This document shows, piece by piece, positions 12,101-22,045 of a stretch of 30,055 nucleotides of DNA; the first letter of the stretch is position 1; every line of letters begins with the position of its first letter. The translations under genes and the position numbers were made by a program. The notes under the pieces were generated by a model. That model was given only the letters and a program-made list of their open reading frames with translations, was not told the origin of the DNA and made no database searches. The DNA lies in NCBI GenBank assembly GCA_000226015.1, contig JH154895.1:203336-233390 (forward strand), written 5' to 3'. The stretch comes from Mnemiopsis leidyi (lineage: Eukaryota > Ctenophora > Tentaculata > Lobata > Bolinopsidae).

Positions 12101-12889
12101 ACATATTTATAGTTACTTATTTATAGTTATTTAGTTATATGTGCTAAGTAATAACACATATATAGTTCAGCGCTTATTTCAAACCCAACAAATATCTTCA
12201 AATATCTCCAACTCCATCAACCTATCATATCGCATTGTTACAGGAGCAGCAGAACTTGACCCTCCTATTTTCCTCGTTTGAAGGCAAGATGACAACTCTG
12301 TACCGATATCTGAAGGACGGTGTGAACTTTGATTTCCCGGACTATGATGGTAGAACCGCTCTTCATCTAGCTGTTTGTGGAGGTGGGTTCTTGTTTACAG
12401 GACATGTTTCGGTGGTTGCTTTCAAGAATGTTAAAACTCCAACATACCCGACAGAGGTTAAACTTAGCCCGTTAGTACTAACTCTTGGCACAATAATTAC
12501 CGCTTTTAGTACTGGATCTATAACTTAGTTTCACTACCTCTGGATAACCTTGATTCACCCCTCAAACTCAGGCCAGATTGAAGTGATCAAGTTCTTGGTT
12601 GAGAAATGTAAAGTTAACATCAACCCATACGATAGGTACTTTTACTTCTATTATTTTTTCTGAAAGATTTTTCTGCTCCACTTCATGTCCCTGAAAAGCA
12701 ACAAAACCCACTCCCCAATGTCTCATGTTTAGACCCTGTCTAGAAACATCCCCTCCTTAAGCGATGACATTACCTCCTTGCAGATGGCACAGTTCGCCGC
12801 TGGACGACGCTAAGAAGTACAACTACAAGGAAATAGTCGCCTACCTCGAACAGCACGGTGCTAAACCAGGTACTGAACTGGGAAAGTGA
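6152..12889 (+). CDS. GLS: Glutaminase homologue with ankyrin repeats, active site lost
   Basis: The 16 exons are 6152-6234, 7008-7094, 7280-7429, 7711-7779, 8098-8227, 8503-8609, 8802-8935, 9088-9199, 9354-9480, 9700-9817, 10047-10141, 11527-11658, 11907-12011, 12244-12382, 12572-12635 and 12784-12889. All are GT-AG and in phase, giving 1,758 nt and 585 aa (human GLS isoforms 598-669). The domain order matches GLS: N-terminal helical domain about 65-170, serine-dependent beta-lactamase-like glutaminase domain about 174-450, ankyrin repeats about 515-578 ('DGRTALHLAV'). Scaffold motifs are conserved: 'WGISVCTTDGQR', 'EYVHKYIGKEPSG', 'PHNP', 'ATLANGG'. The catalytic residues are not: human Y249, K289, N335, E381, N388, Y414, Y466 and V484 correspond to L177, no Lys, M262, L308, L315, S343, N395 and Q413. 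S286 has no clear partner, because 'LSRVIL' replaces the SxxK motif and the loop is two residues shorter. The N-terminus is acidic with no mitochondrial presequence. It should not hydrolyse glutamine. A scaffold or regulatory role is inference. Confidence 0.93.
6740..6875. mobile_element. 136-bp foldback (MITE-like) element in glutaminase intron 1
   Basis: The left arm ACCGTGAACAACATAGGAC and the reverse complement of the right arm ACCGTTTACAACATAGGAC match at 17 of 19 positions. The arms continue inward with GGACCCATTG and GCGCCG in both, so most of the element folds on itself. The left arm has a roughly 10-base extra segment. No transposase is present, which suits a non-autonomous element. 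Target duplications are not clear. Confidence 0.65.
7551..7673. repeat. Three-copy 41-bp tandem repeat in glutaminase intron 3
   Basis: Units beginning ttataccttgacaaacctaa start at 7551, 7592 and 7633. They are nearly identical, with a g/t difference in the middle copy. The array lies between exons 3 and 4 and is probably a recent minisatellite. Confidence 0.9.
10502..10971 (-). CDS. Small secreted protein or prohormone-like gene nested in glutaminase intron 11
   Basis: Two minus-strand exons, 10806-10971 and 10502-10689, flank a 116-bp GT-AG intron that splits a Gly codon. They encode 117 aa ending at TAA 10502-10504. The protein starts with a clear signal peptide (MTEIRLLLILAFLATSVRG, cleavage likely before AVPG), then has a sequon (NFS) and a strongly acidic middle (EDADTEDIGD). 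The C-terminal third is basic with processing-type sites ('RLEKRQD', 'RRRNRRLKG') and ends in SVLRA. Signal peptide, acidic spacer and dibasic sites resemble a neuropeptide or hormone precursor, but there is no amidation Gly and I recognise no family. The ATG at 10969-10971 lies about 30 bases from a TATA-like box. It lies wholly inside the host intron, antisense to the glutaminase gene. Confidence 0.65.
11000..11008 (-). promoter_or_regulatory. TATA-like box for the nested secreted-protein gene
   Basis: The minus strand reads GTTTATAAG here, 29-37 bases before the ATG. A start about 30 bases downstream would fall at a TCAGTC initiator-like sequence, so the 5' UTR would be only a few bases. 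This is suggestive only. Confidence 0.35.
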
Positions 12890-14984
12890 GAGACTGTGTG
12901 ATGTACGTGTTGTATTGTGCACGAGAGAAAATAACAACCGTAGCGAGTTATGGACATGAAAGGATGTGTGTGGTGTGACGAGTGTATTTTTTTGAAATTT
13001 AATCACTAGATTTTTTCCCGCCCCCTTGCACAATGCGCATTGTAGGAAATTTCTCTATAAAAAGAAATTAATTGTAACAAAATGAAGGTTGATTTGATAA
13101 ATGTATATTTTTAAGTTGTTGGGCCCTTTGTTCTACCAGTGTTTTCGTTCTCTGATAAGTTATTAATCAACGATCGCAACTAAGTGGGTATAAGCTGTAC
13201 AATTTGATACACTCGTGAAATTGAAAATTATCCCCTTTTTTGGTCAATCAAATTCAAACAAACGTTCACGGCTAATTTGCCATTGTTTAGTTAACGCTAA
13301 TCTACGTTTGATGATTAAGATTCGTCCGGGATTTCAAGTGAGAATAGCGAGATATTAGCAGGAGGTCTGAAATTGCATAGATACTTACATACACGTCCTC
13401 ATTTATGATACATAGACACACGGCTCTCAATCACTCCCTCTCGGTTTCACCCAGAATGTCAACTCGAAATATTTAATTTGTCAGAAAGATGGTTTTGCGC
13501 AGCGTGTTTATTTTCTATGTATTTTATCGAATATGCTATGAATTTGAACTATGAGTTAAGTGCTTGAATACGTAAAATTTCGCCTATCTTGAAATGAAGC
13601 AGTCAGCTGATTCGTTCACACGTGAAACGGTATTTCGGGGCTGCTGGCCCGCCACGTGCATTTTTGTATCTTTCTGAGTATCTGTCTGGTTATAATAACT
13701 ATTAGTTGGAAAGAGATAGCAGGAGATTAAGATACACTGGACTTGATCAGTAGCTCAATGAAAGTAAGAAAGTTGAGAGAGGAGGGAAGGGAGTGTCTGA
13801 AATATGGAGTGTGTCCCAGGATATATCTCCCATTGATTAATCTGGCGACACTGTTGAGTCTGATAGAGTGTAGGATCTTGTTTGCAAATTGAAGTTAGTT
13901 TCAAACGTTAGTATACACGTGCTGTATCTTTCTTTGTCGTTATCCAGTGTCTTTCGTCGTATACAGTTAAAAGATCTTCATCAACGAATAAACTGGTACC
14001 ATGAGTGTCAGGTGAGTAAAAACAGATATCATATATTCATATCCCAAATTTATATTCATTCTTTATCAAATGAGCGGGTGTATTTTTTGAAAAAAATTGG
14101 TTTCAAGTGGTCTGATTTATTGGTGTTATGAGGTCAGTCCATAAGTTCTTACAGATTATTTTTATAAGTACGCTGTAGAGAATTCTTGTTAAAATTGACG
14201 AGGAACCTAGCTATTGTATGCGCATAGAGAGTCAGAGGTAGCTGAAATTTATTTCAGTATTGCAGAATGAAAATATGTCTATTTTGATTGAAAAACGTCG
14301 AATACATTAACTCACACTTTAATCAGCAAAATATTCCAAAGCTATTAATCCTAAACTGAATTTATTGTGACTTTGAGGACTTATTTAAAGTTAAACTGAA
14401 AAGCGGCAGACTGGAACTACTGTTTTGTCTCTTTGGGGTTTTTCTATCAAATGTTTGCGGAAGGATTTATATGAGTCTCAGAGAATGCAAATTCTGATTT
14501 ATTGTTTCTTCTTTGCGTCTTGAGTAAGCACACTTTTAGTTGTACACAACAGCCAAATTCACGTCTCACCAATGTTACAATAAGTAACTTGGTTTTCTGG
14601 TTATTCTCTTGTGATATTTTACTCGTACACCTCAATAAGTGAAAGTGAAAGTCATCGTAGTTGTTATCTTGAATATGTTGTATTTTCCAGTTCGGTCGCT
14701 AGGTACCATGAAATTTCTAAATCAAGTTTCAAGCGCAATTTAGACTAAATCATGTTCTCTTCCTGGAAACTGTACATTCCGAGAAAGTGCTGAATATAAA
14801 CCTCAACAAATTACATTTCTTATGGGGTACCGCACTGTCAAACCCTTGTTCAAGGGAAATTTCATCATAAATCGATTCCAAATTTTTCGTGGAATGGAAA
14901 TTGCATCACAGTCTCAACAACCCCTCTTGAAAATCTCTAACCTATTTTCAATTTTGAAACTTGGATGTGTATCACACTTACATC
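12890..14984. other. Intergenic, no supported gene
   Basis: This begins with the glutaminase 3' UTR; I saw no canonical AATAAA in the first 300 bases. At 13989-14005 a short ATG followed by a good donor (GTGTCAG|gtgagt) could be a first exon, but nothing downstream confirms it. At 14133-14150 'aggtcagtccataagttc' resembles a mariner-type terminus with no partner found. Otherwise nothing is seen. Confidence 0.5.
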
Positions 14985-15125
14985 TATTATTCAACTTCAG
15001 TTGTATTACTTTGCTAATTTTTCAGTAAAATTAATATAGTAATTACACCGAAGTAATACCACTGGAGTGGTATTACTTTAGTAATACCATTATAGTAATT
15101 ACACTCCAGTGGTATTACTAATTCA
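14985..15125. repeat. Palindromic foldback cluster
   Basis: AGTAATACCACT/AGTGGTATTACT is a perfect palindrome with a 2-base centre at about 15052-15077. Further TAGTAATACCA/TGGTATTACTA inverted copies follow to 15120. The same gtaatacca core forms the arms of the foldback element at 16035-16207, so the two belong to one repeat family. Positions 14985-15004 are identical to the 20 bases just before the N gap (17903-17922). Confidence 0.7.
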
Positions 15126-15910
15126 TATCCCGAAATCGACCTTAAAACGTGATTTTAACCAATTTTTTCTGCTTAGGACAGTAAGACTGGGCCAAAATAA
15201 ATTCCGATTTCGTTCCAATGTATATCTGCCCTTGTGGTAGATACTTATGCATGAAACTTTTAGAGCCGATTTCATTCAATTAGAATCACATTCAAGCAAA
15301 TTTCCTGTGAAATTGTCAAGTAAATATCTCAACTTCAAGAATTAGAAGAGGTTAACATAAGCCAAATCATGCATTTTTACTGGCTAAGCCTCTGTGAAGA
15401 ACAAGTTTCCACAGATCAAAAATTTCAGCCAAAATCGCACAGCTAGTTGTCAGAAGAAATGTTCTATTTAAGGAGCTAAAAAATTTGATCAGGATATCTT
15501 GAGATATGACCTTAATTATACTACGTCGGCGAATTATGTTGCTATTTTCAGCATCGACAAGCACACATAATAACGTCATTAAAATACGGCGCTCAAACTG
15601 AACGGATACTAAAATCAAAGAACTGATAACTTGAACTTAGGTCTGTCTGGCGATACATTAACAGGCGCCTCTATGCTCCGACCCTCAGGGCGCCTTCCCT
15701 GTAATTGGTGGGGAGATGACACGTGACAGTAGACATGGTTACCTATTGGTTGCGGGTCTCTAAGCTCTCACTATATTCGGGCCGGGTTAAGTAAACCATC
15801 TACTTTATCGTTTGCAAATCATCAGTAAGATAGGGGGCTCTCAAATGCTTGATAATTTTCCAGATAACCGTTTTGATACGTGAAAAATTGGGCAAAACCG
15901 TGCCTCAAGT
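15126..15910. other. Intergenic spacer between foldback elements
   Basis: No gene is supported. It may be the internal part of a larger repeat running from 14985 to 16207, because sequences matching its two ends flank the N gap at 17923-17933. Confidence 0.35.
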
Positions 15911-16207
15911 GGACTAAACTAGTTAAATGATTAATTTCGCTTTACTTTTCCTCTTTAAATTCTTGAGAGCTTGAGATATTTACTTAACATTTTTCATTTT
16001 ACCCCAGCTGTTATTAACAACGCAGTTGAATAATACAGTAATACCACTATTGGTATCGCAATTACCATATGTAATTCCACTCGCAAGCTCGTGAAATTAC
16101 TTCAATAAATCCACTCGCAAGCTCGTGAATTTATTGCATGAATACCACTCGCAAGCTCGTGGTATAAATATGGTAATTGCACTACCAATAGTGGTATTAC
16201 CGTATAT
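15911..16207. repeat. 297-bp duplicated segment, copy 1
   Basis: This segment is repeated at 17936-18232 in the same orientation with one visible mismatch (16166 versus 18191). The copies diverge right after taccgtatat. It contains about 125 bp of ordinary flank plus the three-hairpin foldback element. Confidence 0.93.
16036..16207. mobile_element. Three-hairpin foldback element, copy 1
   Basis: Outer arms of 33 bp (GTAATACCACTATTGGTA... and its inverse) match at 31 positions. Inside are three consecutive stem-loops at 16071-16100, 16104-16135 and 16141-16166. All share the loop TCGCAAGCTC closed by CAC/GTG, while the outer stems differ: GTAATT/AATTAC, AATAAAT/ATTTATT and AATAC/GTATA. There is no coding capacity. 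It looks like a non-autonomous DNA element or a structured-RNA cassette. Confidence 0.75.
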
Positions 16208-17922
16208 TATAACCCTGCAGACTTGTCTATCACTTTTTAAATTTTCGAGTAGAATTTATTTTTTAATAACACAGTTTTATTACGTTATTGTTCCTGCAAC
16301 TGTTGTAATTTAGTATTAGTATTACAACTGAAATTGCAGATGTTAACAATCTCTCATTGAATGAAGCTGTTTAATTGCATTTCTGCCGTTGAGTTGCAGC
16401 ACGATTTGCAGTGTTCTGAGCACGCAAGTACAGCTTCATCCGTATATACTTATAAACTCAGCTCTGTGAACGAGAAAATGTCATGTTCAACAGAATCAAT
16501 CATCTTCTATCTCTAGTGTCTTACCTATGTTTTTGTGTTCGTTTCCAGTTTTCTGTTAAACACGTTCTGCTTGCTTCTGTTTGCTTTGTTTTGTAATAAT
16601 CAGTTTCTCATATACGTTTCTGAAACCTGGTGTGTTAATGCGATAACGTATCTGAAAATTACTGTTTTAAGAACAATTAATCAAGATTGATTTCGCGCAA
16701 TAACCTCCAAGCCGGCGATTATTATGCTTTATTATTTTCCTCTTTCATTATCGCCATCACTTTATTATTTTATTGTATTTGTACTTTTTCAAGAGAATTT
16801 CTATATAAATTTGTATTTAAAGACTAAAATTTCGGCTTTTTGGTCGTGTTTTCTTTGTTTTTTGGTCGTCTTGCATAATTGGCATGCTAACACCTGATCA
16901 TATTAAGTGCTACTCCATTTTCGATGATATATTCTTGTGGCTTTAAAACAGAGTATTGTTATTTTCTCTCCACTGATTCGCATGGGCATCCTTTTCTTCT
17001 TGCCAACCACAATTCGCAACAAATGAAGAGAGAAATTATGCATCTTGTTTATGCCGTCGGGGTGAATTTCTGCTATTAATTGAGCTGGACAAGTATAAGT
17101 TAGTTCTAAATGTTAATGCGTTATCAGTACATTAAAATTAGATCTTCATAGTTGTTTACTGAAAATCCTCATAGAATTGTTTTCGTTAGCTCAAATTTTT
17201 GCTACTTTTTAGATCTCACTATCTACCCGGTCTAAGTGTGCAGCAGACTCAACGTGTTCACAACTTGGGTGTCTTTTCTTCAATAATGAAGATAAAGTAG
17301 AAAATGCCAGTTACAGCTCTTTTAGTCGGGAAAAGAAATATGAAATGAGTTTTCAATACAGAATGGCATAATAGAAAAAATAGCCAAATACATGCGTTTG
17401 TTTTGCTTATACTTATAGTCATTGATTCTTAACCAGAAGTAATTGTTATCTTTTTATTAATTCATTACTTATGTTAGTATATTGAGCGAGTGGCAAGTCT
17501 TCTGCATATCATCAACGTAGTCATATTATGATTTTTATTTGTTTGACATGCTTATGATAGTATCTATATAGTTTAAAGTAACGATGTGCGATTGCTCATG
17601 GCGTCATTTTGTTTTCTTGCCAGACAATTACATTGTAGAGTAGATCACTTCAAACACTGCAGTATAAACTTTACATTTGCTGTCTTAACGTTACAAGTCG
17701 AGTGTTTATTTCCCAGCAAAATTAACTGTAAACCGTTTGTAACAGTGTGATAATTGGAATCAGTTTAAAGATAATATGGTCAAAGAAAACGACATCAGCC
17801 AAGTCTTTGGGAACCATCTTCGTCCCCTTATGCCGAACATCGCACAGTAAGCTCCCATTTTCATTATTTTTTTTAACTGAATTTAATGCATTATATTCAA
17901 AATATTATTCAACTTCAGTTGT
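16208..17922. other. Intergenic, no supported gene
   Basis: AT-rich sequence without exon chains or repeats I can define. The last 20 bases (17903-17922) repeat 14985-15004 and stop at the N gap. Confidence 0.5.
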
Positions 17923-17933
17923 NNNNNNNNNNN
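17923..17933. other. Assembly gap (11 N)
   Basis: A run of eleven N. The left edge matches 15004 and the right edge matches 15911. The real missing sequence may therefore be a repeat copy of roughly 900 bp (the homologue of 15005-15910) rather than 11 bases. Confidence 0.95.
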
Positions 17934-17935
17934 TA

Positions 17936-18232
17936 GGACTAAACTAGTTAAATGATTAATTTCGCTTTACTTTTCCTCTTTAAATTCTTGAGAGCTTGAG
18001 ATATTTACTTAACATTTTTCATTTTACCCCAGCTGTTATTAACAACGCAGTTGAATAATACAGTAATACCACTATTGGTATCGCAATTACCATATGTAAT
18101 TCCACTCGCAAGCTCGTGAAATTACTTCAATAAATCCACTCGCAAGCTCGTGAATTTATTGCATGAATACCACTCGCAAGCTCGTGGTATTAATATGGTA
18201 ATTGCACTACCAATAGTGGTATTACCGTATAT
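17936..18232. repeat. 297-bp duplicated segment, copy 2 (with three-hairpin element)
   Basis: Near-identical to 15911-16207 and beginning two to three bases after the N gap. In this copy the third hairpin is perfect (AATACCAC/GTGGTATT). Near identity plus position at a gap raises the possibility of an assembly or haplotype artefact. Confidence 0.93.
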
Positions 18233-19151
18233 AACTAGAATTTTGGGAAATTTGGGACTGGGTTCAAGCGAGAAATTATATGAAAGTTGCTTGTTCGCGC
18301 TTCTTTAGACCTGTGAATAAAGATATATTATGGTACATGACATATTTCGATTAATATAAATTTCAATAACAGCTTTGAAGAATGTTTCATAAGAGGCCCT
18401 TGTTGAAGCTGGATTTAAGCAATTCAAAAGTTAAAGCGAGAAAAATTTAAATAGCGATTTACTAGCTCCCTCTACTTTTGCCGTTTGGAGTTCTATATCA
18501 TGCTAGTTAACTGTTCTTTAATCTATATAGCATTAACTTTTTACATGAAATTGTTTTCTTATCATCAATTTTGTATATCGTTGTTAAAAGCGTAATTCAC
18601 GATTGGATAATCCAAAACACCACTGTAGCATTTCTTGGATTTCTTTTTCATCGCCTCCAATAACCAATTCCCAAGGATTCTTAATTAAATTTGCAATCAC
18701 GACATTATAGCATTGTCCAATGTCCAATGTCCATCGACTTCAGTCTGAAGACTGTGTACGCCGCTAGTATAAGATCAGAAGCAAAGCGCTTCAACAATGC
18801 CATACCGACAGACTTAAATCTTATTGTTTCCAACCCTCAATAGTATGCAGATATTTCGTCTCAGAAACGCAATTATATTTCAGTGTAATGTGTTAGTTAC
18901 TTGCTATGTTTCTGTTTTATTGCAATTGTCAAATCATGATTATTGCCTGAATTACGAGTATTTTTTAAAACTTCAAAGTAAAATCGTAGAATAGTTTTCT
19001 TATTACAGTTTCCTTCTATTACAGTTTCTTGCCATGTTGTTAGCAAAGCATGTCGTGAAGTCATTTGATGTCCAATATGAAAAAATAGTAATACGAGTGT
19101 AGATAAACATCCATTTATCACTCAAAATTATAGCTGTCAAAAACTCTTTCG
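18233..19151. other. Intergenic, no supported gene
   Basis: AT-rich, with a short run of repeated 'tgtccaa' words near 18716-18733 and a 13-base palindrome (CTTCAGTCTGAAG) near 18740. It precedes the first W-x3-R-type 5' exon, and I see no clear promoter. Confidence 0.45.
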
Positions 19152-19264
19152 ATGACCAGCGGAAGTCGTTTGGTTGTGGATGAGAATCCAATAAAGACTA
19201 AGGGACAAAGCGGGTGGGACCGAATTCGAGAAACAGCTTCCTTCACAAATTATCTTAAATACTG
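19152..19264 (+). CDS. W-R-YW family 5' exon, copy A
   Basis: An ATG at 19152 opens 37 codons plus 2 bases, ending at a good donor (TACTG|gtgagt). The sequence begins 'MTSGSRLVVDENPIKTKGQ' and ends 'WDRIRETASFTNYLKYW', with the final Trp codon split by the intron (phase 2). The last 17 residues align without gaps to three other exons in the window: W-x3-R-x8-[LIV]-x-[YF]-W. No signal peptide is present. No partner exon is visible before the opposite-strand GNMT-like gene at 20634, so the next exon must lie further on or be lost. Confidence 0.65.
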
Positions 19265-19573
19265 GTGAGTCCAAAGTTGTGGAAATGGCAATTTCTGAGA
19301 TGTGAGCATCTCGATGCAAGGTAGAATTAGATATATCGGAGTAATATATGAGGTCTAACGTCAGCCATGAGATTTAACAAATTTTTAGGTGAAAAAACTA
19401 TATTAAATTCATAATCAATTAATAAGAATAAGACAGCTAGTAATGTAAAGATCAAATTTGGTTAAAACTGAAAAAGGTATCATAATAATGTACTGTTATT
19501 GATACTATAACTGATATTTAAATATTAAATGCAACATTTTAAAATCGATCATTTGTTGCAATAATGAATTACC

Positions 19574-19721
19574 AAACTTCTAGAATAAACTTCTTCAATA
19601 TCCGTAATAACGACCTTTACGATTTAACGATACAATGAACCCAATAAAAACTTCTAGAAAAAACCTCTTCAATATCCGTAATAACGACCTTTACGATTTA
19701 ACGATACAATGAACCCAATAA
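19574..19721. repeat. 74-bp tandem duplication at the GNMT-like 3' end
   Basis: Positions 19574-19647 and 19648-19721 are near-identical, with a few changes at the outer end. The copy nearer the gene carries the last codons and stop of the GNMT-like frame. The outer copy repeats that C-terminal coding piece downstream of the stop, so it is an extra fragment that would not be translated. Confidence 0.93.
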
Positions 19722-20634
19722 TTAGGAAGATTCTCAGAAACACCCTGCTTGAAATCAGGGAGTGCGCGATATTCAGCCCCCTCGCCAAACACAGTTTTCA
19801 AAAGTCCAACAAATTCGTCACGAGTAAAAGGACATAGAGGTAAGCCTTTTCTCTGCAATGTCGGAACTTTTCTCCCGTTTCTCTCCTTCATCTGAACTTC
19901 AGGATCGGCTTCTAGGTTGGTTCCTGACACGTCAACGTCAGACCTAAAGATCAGGGAGGTAACTTTCCCTGCCTCCTCCACCCACTCTACCTGAGTGTTA
20001 AATATTTTGTCTGTTGTGTAGTATATGTTCTTGTTTTCAGACGGAGGAAAAGACTTGTGTGCCAGGAGATAGTCGTAGTTGTAGTGATCCACGATCAACA
20101 TTCCTCCGACCTTCAGCAGCTTCTTGTAGTTTTCTAGCGCTTTTATCTGTGTGCGGAACTCCCCTTCAAAGTCAGGTAGGGCAGTGAAGGAGTTACCAAT
20201 GCACAGAATAACATCGTATCCCTCAGCAGGATGCTTCACCGAAGCTGAACTCAGATCCAACCAATCTCCATAGCCAATCTGCCAGTCCTGATCAAGTTCG
20301 GGTCGTATTCCCTTCACGTCCCGAGCTTTGTTCAGGAAATCCTCATCAGCATCGCTTGTTACCACTTTAAAACCCGCCTCGACCAACATAATGCTGTCTA
20401 TTCCCGTTCCGCACGCTACGTCGTAAACTGTTCTAGCGGAGTGATCTTTAAGGAGCTTGAGGAGGGAGTCCTGGTAGTTGGACAGACGAGTTGCAGGATC
20501 CCCCACAAAGAGGTGCCACATTTGAGCTTCCTAGTGCCGTCATAGTACGGTCGGTCTTCTACCTTATTATAGTTGACGACCTTCTTTCTGTTTCCGCCGT
20601 TTAAGTTCGTTTGATCTTCTTCTCCGACTGCCAT
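19691..20634 (-). CDS. GNMT: Glycine N-methyltransferase-like gene, intronless, frame break near 5' end
   Basis: The frame beginning 'MWHLFVGDPATRLSN' at 20521 runs 276 codons to 19691. It follows GNMT throughout: SAM motif I 'VYDVACGTGIDSIML' (about 32-46), acidic 'DAD' (57-59), 'GNSFTALPD' (109-117), 'VDHYNYD' (144-150) and 'KNIYY'. The conserved N-terminal arm is encoded upstream from the ATG at 20634 ('MAVGEEDQTNLNGG', ending 'RPYYDGTRKL') but in another frame, off by one base near 20522-20530, with no room for an intron. The break may be a sequencing error or real damage; translation from 20521 would drop the arm. GNMT methylates glycine to sarcosine using SAM in the cytosol. Here the Arg that binds the glycine carboxylate (DHRNYD, Arg175 in rat) is Tyr147, and the YYPH segment is replaced, so substrate choice is doubtful. 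The single exon may indicate a retrocopy. Confidence 0.85.
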
Positions 20635-22045
20635 TTTTGTGTTTTCCACTTTTCTGCGACAATATTTGATAGATTTTATCTACTTAAGTATGATTAATAG
20701 AAAAAGTGTAAATTGAGGTAGGCTGTATATATAAATGTTGCATTCGCAACTGTGTTTCGAATCTCAATGGCATAAAAATTGTTGACAAAACCATCATGGT
20801 CAATCAATGTTGGGAGGACCAGGTTAGATTAAGTTAGCATCTGTTACGGGCATTGCTTCGGGGCATTGCTGCTCCCAGTCTCCAAACTTACAGTAAAATC
20901 ACAAACAAACGAGCACACAAACAAGCTCACAAACATTTAAGTAAACACAGTACAAGAAACTGTGAACGCGGAAATTGATTTCCAGGCACTGGAATGGAAA
21001 AAAATCTGCGAGCAGAAGATATTTGAAGGAGGAAACAGGAAACAATATTTTGGGGAGATGTTGACGAGATTATATCCGTCTACCGTGAGTCTGGTATCAC
21101 TATCACCGCGACAAGGGGGGATGGGGCCAAATTATTGTGGGATACATCCCCCATAGCCCATAGGCCACCCCCCTGGGATTTGCACCACTGGCTCAGACTA
21201 AGATGCCTGAGGGAATTTTATAGTTAAATCCAATCAATCAGGTCTTGTTAAAGTTAAATAACAGGGCACTAATAACAAAGGGAATACTGCAAAGTTGGCG
21301 CGTCATCGTTCCAAATATAAAAACAGACTGATGTTAAATCTTAGATGTGGAATCAACTGTTGAATTTCTTCCCTATTTATCTTGCTCATTTCACCACAAT
21401 CACAGCCATTAACGGACTTGCGTCAACAATAACATAACATTATCCATTGCGGATACGATTTCCATCTTATCAAAACATCCCTAACAGGATGGAAAATGAC
21501 GCACTGCTAAGTAACCTGATTGTCCAAATCAGACGTTAAGACTATTACATTGGAATGTTTAGGTAGCTAATCAGGTAATTCACTGTGAAACTACTGTTAT
21601 TTTTAAATCTGGTTATAAAGCGTGGATGGGGGTAAACATATTTTTGACGCCTTGACGGACCGCCAACAACTCTTCTTCTTGAACGCTTGATGATATGCTA
21701 GATGTAGCAGTACCGCTTGAGTGCACGATCGATTTTCCATTGGTAACACTTTACAAAGTGAGAGTATATAACTGAGACCAGAAACATGATCTACATCAAC
21801 ATGTGCAAAATAATACTTCCAAAAAAGTTGCTTATGTGCACTTGTCCGGTATCGAAATTTTAAACATAATTTTTTGGTCCTTAGCTGGTCTTATTGATGT
21901 GGATTTTCGACGTTGAATATTTAAGTAATTGGAGAGATTTTCAACTACAAAGCGACCCATTTTTGTTTAAGTTAAAACACGTCATCCTTCTCAGAGCCAC
22001 TGAAATGATCTGTATTTTCGAGTCCATCACCCGAGTTTTACTATA
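20635..22045. other. Intergenic, no supported gene
   Basis: Upstream of the GNMT-like gene. It contains a G/C-rich imperfect inverted repeat near 21114-21180 (ggggggatggg against catcccccat). An open stretch around 20962-21156 has no recognisable content and poor support. Confidence 0.45.

Noticed and set aside
14133..14170. Possible mariner terminus (aggtcagtccataagttc)
   Set aside because: No inverted partner or transposase was found nearby, and it is too short alone.
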